DNA from: Gnetum montanum
Lineage: Eukaryota > Streptophyta > Gnetopsida > Gnetales > Gnetaceae
Length of the DNA stretch: 64,000 nucleotides
NCBI GenBank assembly: GCA_015680685.1
Contig: MNCI01020574.1
Location: forward strand, 22,771 to 86,770
Direction: 5' to 3'
Shown here: in pieces, positions 11,676 through 22,752 of the stretch
Layout of the letters: every line of letters starts with the position of its first letter
Numbering within the stretch: the stretch's first letter is position 1
Notes under the pieces: model-generated
Database searches by the model: none
What the model was told of the DNA's origin: nothing
What the model saw: only the letters and a program-made list of their open reading frames with translations
Position numbers and translations under genes: made by a program

Positions 11676-14600
11676 GTTATCCAGAAAATGGAAATCCATC
11701 ATGATCTCTCCACACCTTTAGCCCTAGTAGGTCTACACGGAAAGCTCACAAGACAATTGAACCCAGACCTAATCGACTAGGGGTCAACCACAGCTAGCAC
11801 CATAGCATCTTTAGAAGCATCCCCAGACTGGCCCAAGCATCTAGTCCAAACTCTAGATTTGGAGGCCAGGGATGTAACTGAGGATCCTCTCATCAAGACG
11901 GTTGTGACGACATCCAAGGGGGAGGTAAAAATGTTAAAGCTAGCTCCCTCCTAGACACACAGATGCGCAAAAACATAGCCAAAATTCTGCAAGACAACAT
12001 CAAAGTCTTCATGTCATCATATAGTGACATGCCAGGTTTAGACCCACAGCTGATACAACACAACATTGTCCTAGAGCCATGCATGTAGGCAGTCAAGCAG
12101 AAGGCTTGTAAAGTTAAACCAAAAATTGCACTAGCCGTAAGGCATGAAATCATCAAGCTATACCAAGCTAGTTTCATCCACGCAGTTGATTATTCAGAAT
12201 GGGTATCCAACATCGTCATGGTTTCTAAGAAAATAGGAGGAATATGAATCTATATAGACTTTTGGGATCTGAACAAGGTGACGATTAAAGATGATTTTCC
12301 ACTTCCAAGCATCGATCAACTCATCGACACTACAGCTGGTCATGCTCTGTTATCCTTCATGGATGGCTTCTCTAGTTACAACCAAATTTGCATAAACCTT
12401 GAGCATCAGCTAACGAAAATCTTCATGACCCCATGGGGGACCTTCTGTTACACCATGATGCCTTTCAGGCTCAAGAACACTGGATCAACCTACCAATAAG
12501 CCATGACCTACATCTTCAGCGATTACATCCTAGAAACACTAAATGACTACGTTGACAATATAGCAGTCAAGTCCAAGGAGGCTGCTAATCACCCACGCGA
12601 TCTAGGAGTAGTCCTCAAGTGTTTTCAAATGCATGATTTATGCCTTAATCCTAAGAAGTGTGTCTTCGGTGTGAAAACTAGATGCTTGTTAGGATTCGTG
12701 GTATCGGAGGCTAGAATATGGATGTACCCTGACAAATTCAAGGCCATCATCAACCTGGCACCTCCTACAAACCTCAAAGAGCTACGTGGGTTGCAAGGTA
12801 GGGTAGATTTCATTCAAAGGTTTATAGCAAAGTTGACTGATAAGTTACACCCCATGAAACATCTTCTAAAGGAAGGGGTTAACTTTAAGTGGACAACCCA
12901 ATGTCAACAAGCCTTCGACGACTTGAAGGAAGAGCTCTCACACCTTCCAACTATGCATCCGCCACAAAGGGATAAGCGTTTCTTCATATACCTTACCATC
13001 TATGACACATCTATTGCAACACTTCTATGTCAGAAACAGAATAATAGATCTGAGATACCAATGTACTATCTAAGTCATGGACTAATAGTGCATGAGGTGA
13101 AATACAACGAAGTGGAGAGGAATTTCCTTGCCTTACTGTTTACGTTAAAAAAGTGGAAGCACTACCTATTTTGTAGTACAATTAATCATTTGGAAAAGCA
13201 ACATACTCCAAGATATCACCAATAACCTGTATGAAAGAAGTAGGATAGCCCGATGAAAGGAAATAACCATGGAGTTGAACTTAAACTATGTAAGCCAATC
13301 ATCGACTAAGGGTCAAGCCATAGCAACGCAACTTACGGCCTCACCCATCAACGACCATGCAACCATAGACCCCGAATTCCCAGACAAGCATGTTGGCATT
13401 ATCAACATCATTCCATCGCACCTAGAAGCTACTCTACACTTCAACGGTGCTTCAACTACATGAGGAGGTAGCGCAACTACCATCATTTCATTCCCCTCTA
13501 GGGAAATGCACCCGTTTGCTTTTCATTTTGCATTCCCCTGCACCAACACCGTGGAAGAGTATGAGGGACTACTCAAAGCCCTCTCTGCTACCCAAAAACT
13601 ATGCATACAACACTTGGAAATCAATGGTGATTTGTAACTAGTTGTGAATCAAAGCACCAAGGTCTACGCCTACAAAGCTACGCACTTGCAACCCTACTGT
13701 GACCTAGCAAAAAGCCTGCTTAAGCAGTTCACAACAACAGATGTGCAACACGTGCCACGGAATGAGAACACCATGGCAGATGCCTTAGCCACCCTTGCAT
13801 TAAACATTCCACCACACTCGTTTTCAATTCTACTGACTTTGATTGACGAATGTATTGAGCCTATTACTCAGGTGGGACACATGGCCTCTATCAGTGCTGC
13901 GGATACCTAGGAGTGGTACGCCAACATTAAAGCCTACCTATAACATGGTGAACCCCCAAGTGGACTGAAATCTGCTTAGAGAGATTCGATCCAAAAGTGT
14001 GCTCGGCAATATACGCTCATGGGGAATGATGCCTTGTGCTAATGTTCTTACGATGAGATATTGTTGGCATGCGTGGGTGGGGAGTAGGCGCAGAGGATAG
14101 TTAATGAAGTGCATGAAGGGTTGTGCGGTGGACACATAGCACCTAGGGCTATGGCTACAAAAATCAGATGCCTAGGGTACTATTGGCCCCACATGGAGCA
14201 TGACTGTCTGTTGAAAGTCAAGACATGTGACGCATGCCAGAGATACACAAATCTCATATAAGTCTCACCTACGGACCTGCATCCAATGCAAATCACTTGG
14301 TATTTCCAACAATGGGGACTAGACCTCATAGGACCTATCACACCTAATTCCTCCATAGTGCATAAGACCTATCATAGTATTTTACTAAGTGGATGGAAGC
14401 TATTCCCTTGAGGAAAACGACGTCTCAGCAAATCTACCATTTCATCTTGGATAACATCATGACAAGGTTTGGGCTTTCAATGACTATTGTAACCAACAAC
14501 GGACCACAGTTCAATAGTACAGAAACCTAAACCTTCTGTAGCAACCTAGGCATCAAGCAATCATTCTCCTCCTTGTATTACTCACAGGCGAACAAACAGG

Positions 14601-15145
14601 TGGAGCCTACAAATAAGTCCATCACCAACTTGCTAAAGAAGATTCTTGGCAACAACAAGAGTTGGTGGCACAAGAAAATCCTCTACATCCTATGGGCCTA
14701 CAGAATGACATGTAGAACTGTGACAAGTAAGACTCCTTACAGCCTTGTTTATGGATATAAAGTTGTGTTGCCTCTTGAGTTGCGAGTAGCATCAGTTCGG
14801 ATGATCCTCTCGGATGTCATGAGCAAAGCCCAAAACAACGAGTCATAGATCATTGACCTCGACTCAGTAGAGGAGGAGCATGCGTAGACACTGAGATGCA
14901 TAGAGCGATACCAGAGCAAGAAATAGTAAAAACACTGTACAAACCTACATCAATGGTGAGTGAAGAAGGGAGACCTTATCCTTAAGGCTATCTGTGAGCA
15001 TGTGAGAAAATTCTTAGCCAACTGGGAAGGCCCTTACATGGTTACCAAAGCCTTTGGAAATGGAGCCTTCAAGCTAGCAGACATGAACGGCAACAAGTTC
15101 GCCAACTTAGTGAATCACTTGTACCTCAAGCCATACTACATCTAA
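11676..15145 (+). pseudogene. RT-RNase H-integrase polyprotein of element 1 (broken)
   Basis: A splice-acceptor-like site (CATTTTGACAG) ends at 11675 and an ATG is at 11688. RT lies at about 11950-12990: DDFPLPSIDQL, FMDGFSSYNQI (catalytic Asp kept), and YVDN at 12550 in place of YVDD, so one catalytic Asp is lost. RNase H covers about 13000-13930. Integrase has CDACQRY of the zinc-binding domain near 14230, WGLDLIGPI near 14315, then a frameshifted core, NKQVEPTNKSI near 14590 and a C-terminal WEGPYMVTKAF near 15025. Stop codons at 12500, 13225 and elsewhere plus frameshifts disable it. It would copy the RNA into DNA and insert it. Confidence 0.85.
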
Positions 15146-15159
15146 GGCATGGCGACAAC

Positions 15160-15430
15160 AAGAACCATCCACTACAACGTTAAACTGGTGACAACAACAA
15201 GCAATATCTTCTTCGACGTTAAACTAGCAACCGTACTAAACATTGTCTGCTCAAATGTTAAACTAGTGGCAATTGTCTACTACGACGTAAAACTCGCACA
15301 ACTAGTCCACTATGAATATAAACTAGCACAACACATCTGCTATGATGTTAAACTAGAATGTACAGTCTGCTAGGACCTTAAACCAACACAGCGGTTTGCT
15401 GGAACTCTAAACTAGCACATGGTCTACCAA
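15160..15430 (+). repeat. Mini-hairpin array downstream of integrase (element 1)
   Basis: About eight degenerate units ending in GTTAAACTAGC. The best hairpin is CATC-TGCTAT-GATG at 15334-15347, extendable to 5 bp. Others keep only GTC/GAC (15365-15376). It starts a few bases after the pol stop codon. Confidence 0.7.
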
Positions 15431-16448
15431 AACCTTAAATTGGGTTCACATCACATCCCTAGCATGCATCTACGCCAAGTACACATTGAATGAGCATGGG
15501 CAGTGTCGACGTGAGGTTGGGACATTGTAGCTCCAGAATGCTATTCACGATGCAATGGGAACATGATCTAGAATGCACACTGCACTACCACTCTTGGCAT
15601 CGTGCTGATCCTCCAGAGATGTCATATGGCATTACAATGGCCCGTCGGACCTACTGTCACCATGGCCCACCACCCTAATGGTAGTTCCTAGGCTGGTACC
15701 TACCACTGGAGTTTTAGTAGTATTTTGGCCTAGCCACAATATTGTTATCCTCTAGCGCCCTGCCAACACCTCAGCTCACATGACATTTAGCTATGTGGTA
15801 GCTGATCCCATAATTGAACTAAGAATGCATGCCTTTGGTAGGGATTCTAGAGCATCCGCACTCACAGCAACTCCCAACGCCTTCGAGGCCAGTTCCTCCA
15901 TGTCGATGCTGCCAAGGTTGCTCCTATCCTTCCTACTTTGAACATCGTGTGCCTGCATAGATGTCAAAGAGCTTCAACAATGTCTACAGCAAGCAAGACC
16001 TTTTTCCCTCGCTTCGCATCGTGGCTGTTTCACTCTCCATCATGCTTACAGGGTGTAGCTGAAAGCGAGTTTGGCCACAGCAACAAATGCTACAGCATCA
16101 CAAAGTGAGTGCCTCAACTAGCTTGACTACTTCAGAGTGCAAATTTCATGATGTGCATAACATAGCTCACCGCATGGGAAGCATCTATAGGCAGGTTAAA
16201 ACCCTTCGTGGATGTAACACAACTCATCCTGCAAAGGAAACCCTAGTGCTATAGGAGGTTGAAGGTCAGCGAGAGTAAATATGAAAACATGAACAAGTCC
16301 CTCATGAGCACTCCTATGAGGGACTTTGCTAAACGTCATATTTTCCCTTCTACCTAAACCTCTGCAAAGACCAATGCAACACTCTCAAGTGTAGCCAAGT
16401 GACATCTTGATAATCATCGAGCGGAAACCTTAGCGTTATGTCTTCTAT
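15431..16448 (+). other. 3' untranslated region of element 1
   Basis: No supported coding frame. The stretch at about 16140-16250 (GGGAAGCATCTATAGG and flanks) is shared with the 3' untranslated region of element 2 near 21360-21430 on the minus strand. Confidence 0.6.
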
Positions 16449-16523
16449 GGTGTTTTGTTTTCTTTGTCAACGTCTCTTGAGCCCATCCTCTAGACATCGA
16501 CAAAGAGGGACCAATGAAACACC
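16449..16523 (+). other. Hairpin enclosing the polypurine tract and 3' LTR start (element 1)
   Basis: Arms GGTGTTT (16449) and AAACACC (16517-16523) close an imperfect stem in which TCTTTGTC at 16461 faces GACAAAGA at 16499-16506. The right arm contains the polypurine tract and the first nine bases of the LTR. Elements 2 and 3 have the same arrangement. Confidence 0.65.
16501..16514 (+). other. Polypurine tract of element 1
   Basis: CAAAGAGGGACCAA directly before the TG of the 3' LTR; element 3 has the same AACAAAGAGGGACCAA. It primes plus-strand DNA synthesis. Confidence 0.75.
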
Positions 16524-18106
16524 CCAAAATTTGAAGACATTCTTGCTTCACTAGGCCTTTGCAATTCATGTAGCATTACAGTAGTTCTTCAAGAGATGGA
16601 TGCTCTAATTTTCAGACTGTCTACTTCAGCAAGTTTTCTAAGTCAAGGAGTCTTGCTACACTATGCTATGCCATGTAGCATAGTGAACTCTAGAAGACAT
16701 TTTCAGAAGCATAATGCTATGCTACACTATGCTACGCAGCGTAGCATAACGTAGCAAAAGCTGGATGATCAGTCCCCTTGCCCAACTTCAAGTCCTTCGG
16801 CAATGTCTACTTCCATCAAGAAGCGACGAACTTGGAAAAATCAAGTCATGTTTTCTACTACACTACGCTAAGCTACAAGGTGCAGTGAGGTGTAGCAATT
16901 TTGTGAAAGTCATAGAAGGCAACTCGAAGGGTGGGACCAGTAGGTTCTCAAGTTTTCGCAGTACAAAAGGCAAAGTTTGTGGTTTTTGTGAGTAAGGCTA
17001 GTTGCTACGCTATGATATGCTACATAGCATAGCAAAAATATGACAAAAAGCCAGTGCGCTTCAAAGGTTTCCAGTGCATGCAGCAGGACACAATGCAAGC
17101 TTCTCACTTCAAACTAGCGGCTATGCTATGCTACACTTCGTAGCATAGCAAAGTGTAACAAGATGCTATGCCACACCAAACATGCTACGGTAAAAGGAAT
17201 AGAAAAACATGGCAAGCAGTTGCGTGACATCAATGCACTTCAAATAATTACACCATTGCTCTGACAGCGTAATTAGGGCATGGTAGGCTCGTAATTACGA
17301 CATGGTAGGCTTGCCCAATGGTCTTGAAGGCACGTGCAGCATAGATAGGTAAGCATAAGCCTAAGGCACATGGCGTTCAAACTGCATATTCACATGTCCT
17401 TGGTCCTATAAATACCCTAATAAGTGATGCTTAAAGTCTCTCTAGATTTTTGGTCTCTCTCGGTCTCTCTCTCTCTCGTGGCCCTCGACTTTTCAGCTTT
17501 TTTTTAGCTTTCCTTGGCAATCTGTTTGGCTAATGGTCTCGTTGGCTGACAAGCAAAAAGTTAGCATTGTAACCTCAAGCATTGTAAACTCTTCCTATTT
17601 AACATTGTAAATTGTTAGCATTTTCAGCCGGCATATGGTTATGTTCTCTTCTACCACCTTGGTAGCACGTCGCATTGTTAATGCCGGAGTCCACATTCAA
17701 GCTCACAGCCCTCTTTCTCTACACATCTTGGTTACTCTCAGGATCTTTGCACTTCTCAACATTGTGCAACCAATTGTATCCATCCTAACAGAGTGAGGTC
17801 ATAGATTCGAAGTGATGCATTTTTAACTGCATTTTACATTACCTCCTATTTACTATTGCATTTTACATTGTTTTCTGTTCCTTTTTCATTTAAACATTAC
17901 TTTGTGATATTAGTCTCGTTTTCAAACCACACCTTTCAAAAGGTTATATTAACATAAATTAAGTCCCTATCTAATCAACCAGACCATTCAGGGTGCCCCA
18001 TTTCCATCCCAATCCAGCAAAGCCCTCCCGTGGAAATAGGGTCAATACTATCAACAATCGACGACCCCTCGGTGTTTTCGAGTCGCCGAAGTTTTTTGTG
18101 GCTATA
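16515..18106 (+). repeat. 3' LTR of element 1
   Basis: Colinear with 260-1875 over the whole length, including the TATA box at 17407 and the palindromic U3 blocks (for example about 16999-17033). It ends at GGCTATA before the target duplication. The terminal CA has decayed to TA. Confidence 0.9.
17407..17414 (+). promoter_or_regulatory. TATA box of element 1 3' LTR
   Basis: TATAAATACCC, same position in the LTR as the box at 1173. Confidence 0.65.
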
Positions 18107-18111
18107 GGTAG
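18107..18111. repeat. Target-site duplication, right copy (GGTAG)
   Basis: Identical to 255-259; defines the right border of element 1. Confidence 0.9.
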
Positions 18112-19868
18112 ATGTCACAACCACCATCATCATTTGTTTTGGTCTCCACAACCTCTTCTATTATAGTAACCTTTCCCTTACCCCTTTAGTGGGCATGTTC
18201 ACCTTCCTTTCTTCTTCTATGATCACAATCACTACTTTCCTCTTTGGATTCCTCTTCTATTTTCAGAGTGGTTTCAAACTTCTCATCCAAAGAGTCCCAC
18301 ATTTTATCTACCTTAGCTAAAAATTTAAAGATAGATTTATGAATTGTCAAGGTCTTTCATTGCATCACCTCATCAAGTGGTGCCTCCACCTCATTTTCAT
18401 AGAACCAGACTTTCCTTTTTCTGATTGAATAATCCTACTTGTACTCCTCATCACTTTTTCTTTTTCTCAACTCTTCTTCTTCCTTTGGCAACCTGTTATA
18501 TTACCCTTTGGATTTGATGGATCCTTTATTCTGAAAGCTACATTGGGCATAGATCACAAGATTTCTTCATGTTTCTATGTAGAGCCCATCTATGATATGG
18601 CAAATCTTCTCCCTTTGAGAATAACCATGGCTAGGACATCAGTGCAAAAGTGAATAGTACCTACCCATGGCTACATCCAAGGGTTCATGTGTTCCTTATT
18701 TCTAACATTGGATCTACTTTCTTAGGTTGGACACTCGAGAGTATGTTTGATACTTGTCATTGAAGAGCTTAAGAATTATACTCCATCTATGAATTAATTG
18801 CAGCTCCAAAGACTAGTACCAGCATTCAGCTTCTTTGATGAGTGTCTGTGGGAAAACCTTGAATTTTTACCATTTATTCTCCACGTTCTACAAGGTACAA
18901 GCATCATGAAATGCTTAAAGATGGGTTTTCAGATCTAAGTTTGTATCCCCCTATAAACATGGGGATATTATTCATATCCAATTACTTGATCCAGCTATCT
19001 TTCACATGCCTTGTAATTCTTACTATGTCTACGATGTTCAACATATTTTAAGTTTCAAGCAAAGTCTCATCATAATCATAGCCTCTATGATGGCCATGAT
19101 TCCTATTATGCCCTTTGTTATCCCTTCTTTCATGCTGGTGGGCCTCCCTTGACTACCCAAAACCTTAATCTCAACTATTCTGGTGGGCCCTATGATCATC
19201 TCTATCCCACCAATCACCTCCATCATGGTCACATCCTCTGTGGCTTTGATCAAAGCTATAGGAGGAAGAAGAGAATGACAAAGGTGAAAAGGAAGGAGAA
19301 TCAACACCATCATAATTCCTACCATCCCCTCTTCTATGGTCATAGCGATGGTCATCATCATGATGCTTATCTTCGTCCTTGCCATGACATCCATCTTTAG
19401 ATCCCTCATGATCATGAGATCCATTCTTGCCTGAACTAGGATTGTTTATAGTGGACTATAAATTCTAGTTCAAGTCCCCTTCATTGAAACTAATGGGAGG
19501 AGAGTCAATGAAATGAGAACCCCTAGAGAAGGAATCCTCATTGTCTTTTTGGTCCAACAGGAACAAGGAGTTATTAAATCATTTCCCCTTTGTGGCATCA
19601 TGATGCCTCTCTTGTTACCAATCTCTTTTACATTATGACTTAGTGGGATTATTATCCTTGAAGTCATGGTCCTACACAACATATTCAACATGAAGCCCCT
19701 AGATGCCCAACCTCATAAGAGTTTAGTTAAGCATTGCATGAATTGATCGATAAGGCAAAAACACAATATTATCCTTCATGTCCCTCCACTGCATTTGTTC
19801 ATCCTAATTTAGGATGGAGGTGAAGTTAAGCACATATTCATCAGGATGAGTATATATCACTTGTCATT
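18112..19868 (-). pseudogene. Ty3-type gag remnant, proximal part
   Basis: On the minus strand a gag core reads AFHDACTL at about 18920, then KFKVFPQTLIKEAECWY, SLELQLIHRWSII and LFNDKYQTYSRVSNLRK down to about 18720, with TAG codons at Gln-like positions. This is the retrotransposon gag fold pattern (Pfam Retrotrans_gag type). Upstream, about 19080-19420, is a Asp/His/Gly-rich, low-complexity stretch. It is unlike the gag of elements 1-3, so it belongs to another lineage, perhaps Athila-like. It continues into 259-1. Confidence 0.6.
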
Positions 19869-20911
19869 GTTGGGGCATAGTCAGGAAGGATTTTTACCTA
19901 GAAGCTGAGAGCATTTTTCTAAGGATTGGTTAGGCAAACAAGTACAACTTCATCTTCCATGCTAGAAAGCCTTCGAACCTACTAAGTTCGTCCTTGGGCC
20001 CTTCTATTATTTTGCATCCTCACTATGCTATGCAGCGTAGCAGCCAATGTGACTTGCATCCTTGTTTAATCTACAATGTTTTATCTAGAAACTTTGCTTG
20101 AGGTCTAAGGGCTAAGTGGAATAAGTAGTTTTGAAGGCCGAAGCATTGCCAAGTGTGATCCTCTTGCTGGGATCGCTTGGTAGAGGGGCCTTTGTGTGTT
20201 CTATCCTTGCTACATTGTGCTCTGCTGCATAGCATAACACAATGTAGCACCCAATGTTGGTCGAATCCTAACTCATTTTTGCAAACATTTTGTCATAGGA
20301 TGTTTGTCATGTCTTGATGTGTCAGTAGAGCAAGCTTGTTTAATAGTTCAAGAAGGGGCAAGTGCTTTTACTCCGTCAAAGCTACCTGGGTAGGAGTGTT
20401 GTCGAAGTATATCCCGACTACACTATGCTATGTTGCATAGCATGGCATAGTGTAGCTCTCAAATTGAGATAATAATTGACAAAATTTTCCACATTCCATT
20501 GCACCATATCGCTCACGCTTTAGGGATGAAACAGGGCAAATGCTCTAGAAGACTGGCTTGTTATCTTTTGCATCTTGGACGTCTGATTGGTCTCTTCAAG
20601 GCTTGCTACACTGCACAGTGTAGTGTAGTGTAGCATATTTCTTTGTTAGAAAACTTGTTGAATTGTTTAGCTCATCCTGAACACTTTCAACAACTCCTAA
20701 CATGGTATCTAGATAGACTGTCAGCTGGGTCAATTGTCCAGTTGGCCAGGCTTGTCAGCCCTAGAGATAGAAAACTTACCAGACTATACAATCTACACTT
20801 AGTGCCTACACTATCTTGATGGCCCATTGTGACACTGCACTTGTGGAAGTCCTTACCTAAATTTCAAGACTCTACTAAGGCATCAGGATCTTAAAATTTT
20901 ATAGTGTTTCA
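19869..20911 (-). repeat. Truncated 3' LTR of element 2
   Basis: Matches 36877-37939 and starts (minus) TGAAACACTATAAAATTTT after the polypurine tract. Only about 1.04 kb of U3 remains; the TATA box, R and U5 present in the 5' LTR are missing. It abuts the gag remnant at about 19868. Confidence 0.8.
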
Positions 20912-20977
20912 ATGGCCTCTCTTTATTGACATCTAGAGGACCTACCTGAGAGACATCAACAAAGAAAATGAAACACC
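20904..20977 (-). other. Hairpin enclosing polypurine tract and 3' LTR start (element 2)
   Basis: Plus-strand arms GTGTTTCA (20904) and TGAAACACC (20969-20977) enclose TCTTTATTGACATCT facing AGACATCAACAAAGA (20951-20965). The polypurine tract on the minus strand is AATAAAGAGAGGCCAT. Confidence 0.6.
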
Positions 20978-22240
20978 ATGAAAAATAAAATGCTAACATT
21001 GCTCTCCAGTGGTCTCTCAAATGTCCCTTTGCGACGCTTGGGAGTACTAAAATAGTCATGTAGAGAAAGGGGGAGAGGATGGACTTGAGGGGATAGGTCC
21101 AGGGGAGGAAAAGATGTAATAGAGCATGATCCCTCATCGGGTGCTTGTGAGGGAGTGGCACGCATGGGCATCTTTCTTTTGTTGGCCTCTAACCTCTCAT
21201 TGGAGTGCTTAGAGATGGTCATTCTAAAATAGTTGTGGTGCCATTTTTTTTATCTTTTCTACTCTTTTACATGTTTGTGCTTTTCTTTTGCAATTTAGCC
21301 ACATTCACTTGCAAACAACCTTGTTGTTGTAGGATAGGTGTTTCCTCCCCGAGATGAGATGTGTTACATCCATGTGAGGCTTTGACCTACCTATAGATGC
21401 TTCCCGTGTGGCGAGTTACATTACGCGCATCATGGACTTGGCGGTTGGGCATGTGGGAGGGATTTATATGCATTGGAAAATCTTGTAAAAGAGATGTAAC
21501 AAACTACGAGTATAAGAAATTAGGTTAAGAGGGTTAAGACGGAGGGTGGGATGTGCACTCCCAAGTAGCCAAGATAGTCTAAGCGATCACTTTAGAACTA
21601 TGTAGTGTCCTACTCTGCGAACACAACAGAGAGAAAACCAAGAAAACATAACCATGAAAAGAAATGAGGGCAAATTCCTACTTGCTTTATACACTACTAA
21701 AGTAGCGAGCATTGTTGTTGAGGCATGCAATGTCCAATGTAGGAAGGCCAACATTAGTTCTAGCAGCGGTAGACTAAAGAGGCTAGCACTAAAGAGGCTA
21801 GGAGCAGTGGTGATGCAAGTGCTCAAGATTCCTTGCCTAAGGAAAACATCATGTAGTCCAGTTTCAAGGCAAGAAGCCTAACAGCTAAATGGCTCTTAGA
21901 CTCGGATGATGGCGAGGGCTGGAGAATAGCAACTTTGTGGCTGGTCCACAATAGTGCTGGAACTCCAGTAGTAGGCACTGACAGTAAGAGCTACTGCTAT
22001 GATGAGTGGTGATGGTAGCGATAGCTCTAGAAAGTAAGCAAGATGTCAAACAACATCTCTAGAAGGTCAGCGAGATGCCAAGTGTGGTAATGCTACATGT
22101 GTTCCAGAGGGTGTTTCCTTAGCAACATGAACTGCATTCTGGAACTGCAACGTCCCACCCCATGTTGTCTAGAAAGTTGGCATTGTGCACGTTCGCTTGT
22201 TTGTAGATTCATGGATGTTGTGCTGGTCAACGTTGAAGTC
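20978..22240 (-). other. 3' untranslated region of element 2
   Basis: No supported gene. Short open frames here are not conserved in element 1. The 21360-21430 part is shared with 16140-16250 of element 1. Confidence 0.5.
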
Positions 22241-22249
22241 AAAACCTAG

Positions 22250-22740
22250 TTTAAGGTCTTACTAGACCATCAGATTTGCTATTTTAAGGTCCTAGCAAAC
22301 TGTAATGTGCTAGTTTAAGGTCCTAGCAGACCATTGTGCTAGTTTAACATTGTAGCGCATAGTGGATGGACCAGTTTAAGGTCATAGAAGATCGATGTGT
22401 CAGTTTAAGGTCTTGGTAGACCACTATGATAGTTTAAGTTCCTGGTAGACCGTTGTGCTAGTTTATCATCATAGCGGACATCGGATGGACCAATTTAAGG
22501 TCGTAGCAGATCGATGTACCAGGATAAGGTCCTGGTAGACTGCTGTGCTAGTTTATCATCATAGCGAATAGTGGATGACTAGTTTAAGGCTGTAGCAGAC
22601 CATACTATGGGTGCCAGTTTTAGGTCATGGCCCAAAGACATGCTCTATAAGTTTAACTTCATAGTGGATGTTTTGTGCCAGTTTATAGTCATAGCATATT
22701 ATCTTTGCTAGTTTTATGTCGTAGCAGAAGATGGTGCTTA
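22250..22740 (-). repeat. Mini-hairpin array downstream of integrase (element 2)
   Basis: More than ten units written on the plus strand as GCTAGTTTAAGGTC-N6-GACC. Perfect stems are at 22319-22332 and 22409-22422 (GGTC/GACC). Other units read TTTATCATCATAGCGGA. It sits right after the end of pol, as in element 1. Confidence 0.8.
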
Positions 22741-22752
22741 CCTTGCTTTGTA

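Larger units (their letters stand above)
260..18106 (+). mobile_element. Element 1: complete, decayed Ty3/gypsy LTR retrotransposon with antisense gene
   Basis: 17.8 kb element with two LTRs (260-1875, 16515-18106), primer-binding-like site, gag, protease, a long spacer holding an antisense multi-exon gene, then RT-RNaseH-integrase, a long 3' untranslated region and a polypurine tract. The pol order RT-RH-IN and the motif style place it in Ty3/gypsy. Size, long LTRs and the protease-to-RT gap recall the Tat/Ogre lineage, but no tree was built. Every coding module has stop codons or frameshifts. LTR stretches compared by eye differ at roughly 6-15% of bases, nearly all transitions, so the insertion is old. 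Confidence 0.9.

Noticed and set aside
255-18111. Two separate solo LTRs with unrelated sequence between
   Set aside because: Matching target duplication, primer site, polypurine tract and ordered gag-pro-RT-RH-IN show a single element.
19038-19424. 128-codon Met/Ile-rich open frame on the minus strand
   Set aside because: It is another frame of a low-complexity Asp/His/Gly-rich part of the gag remnant; no conserved motif.
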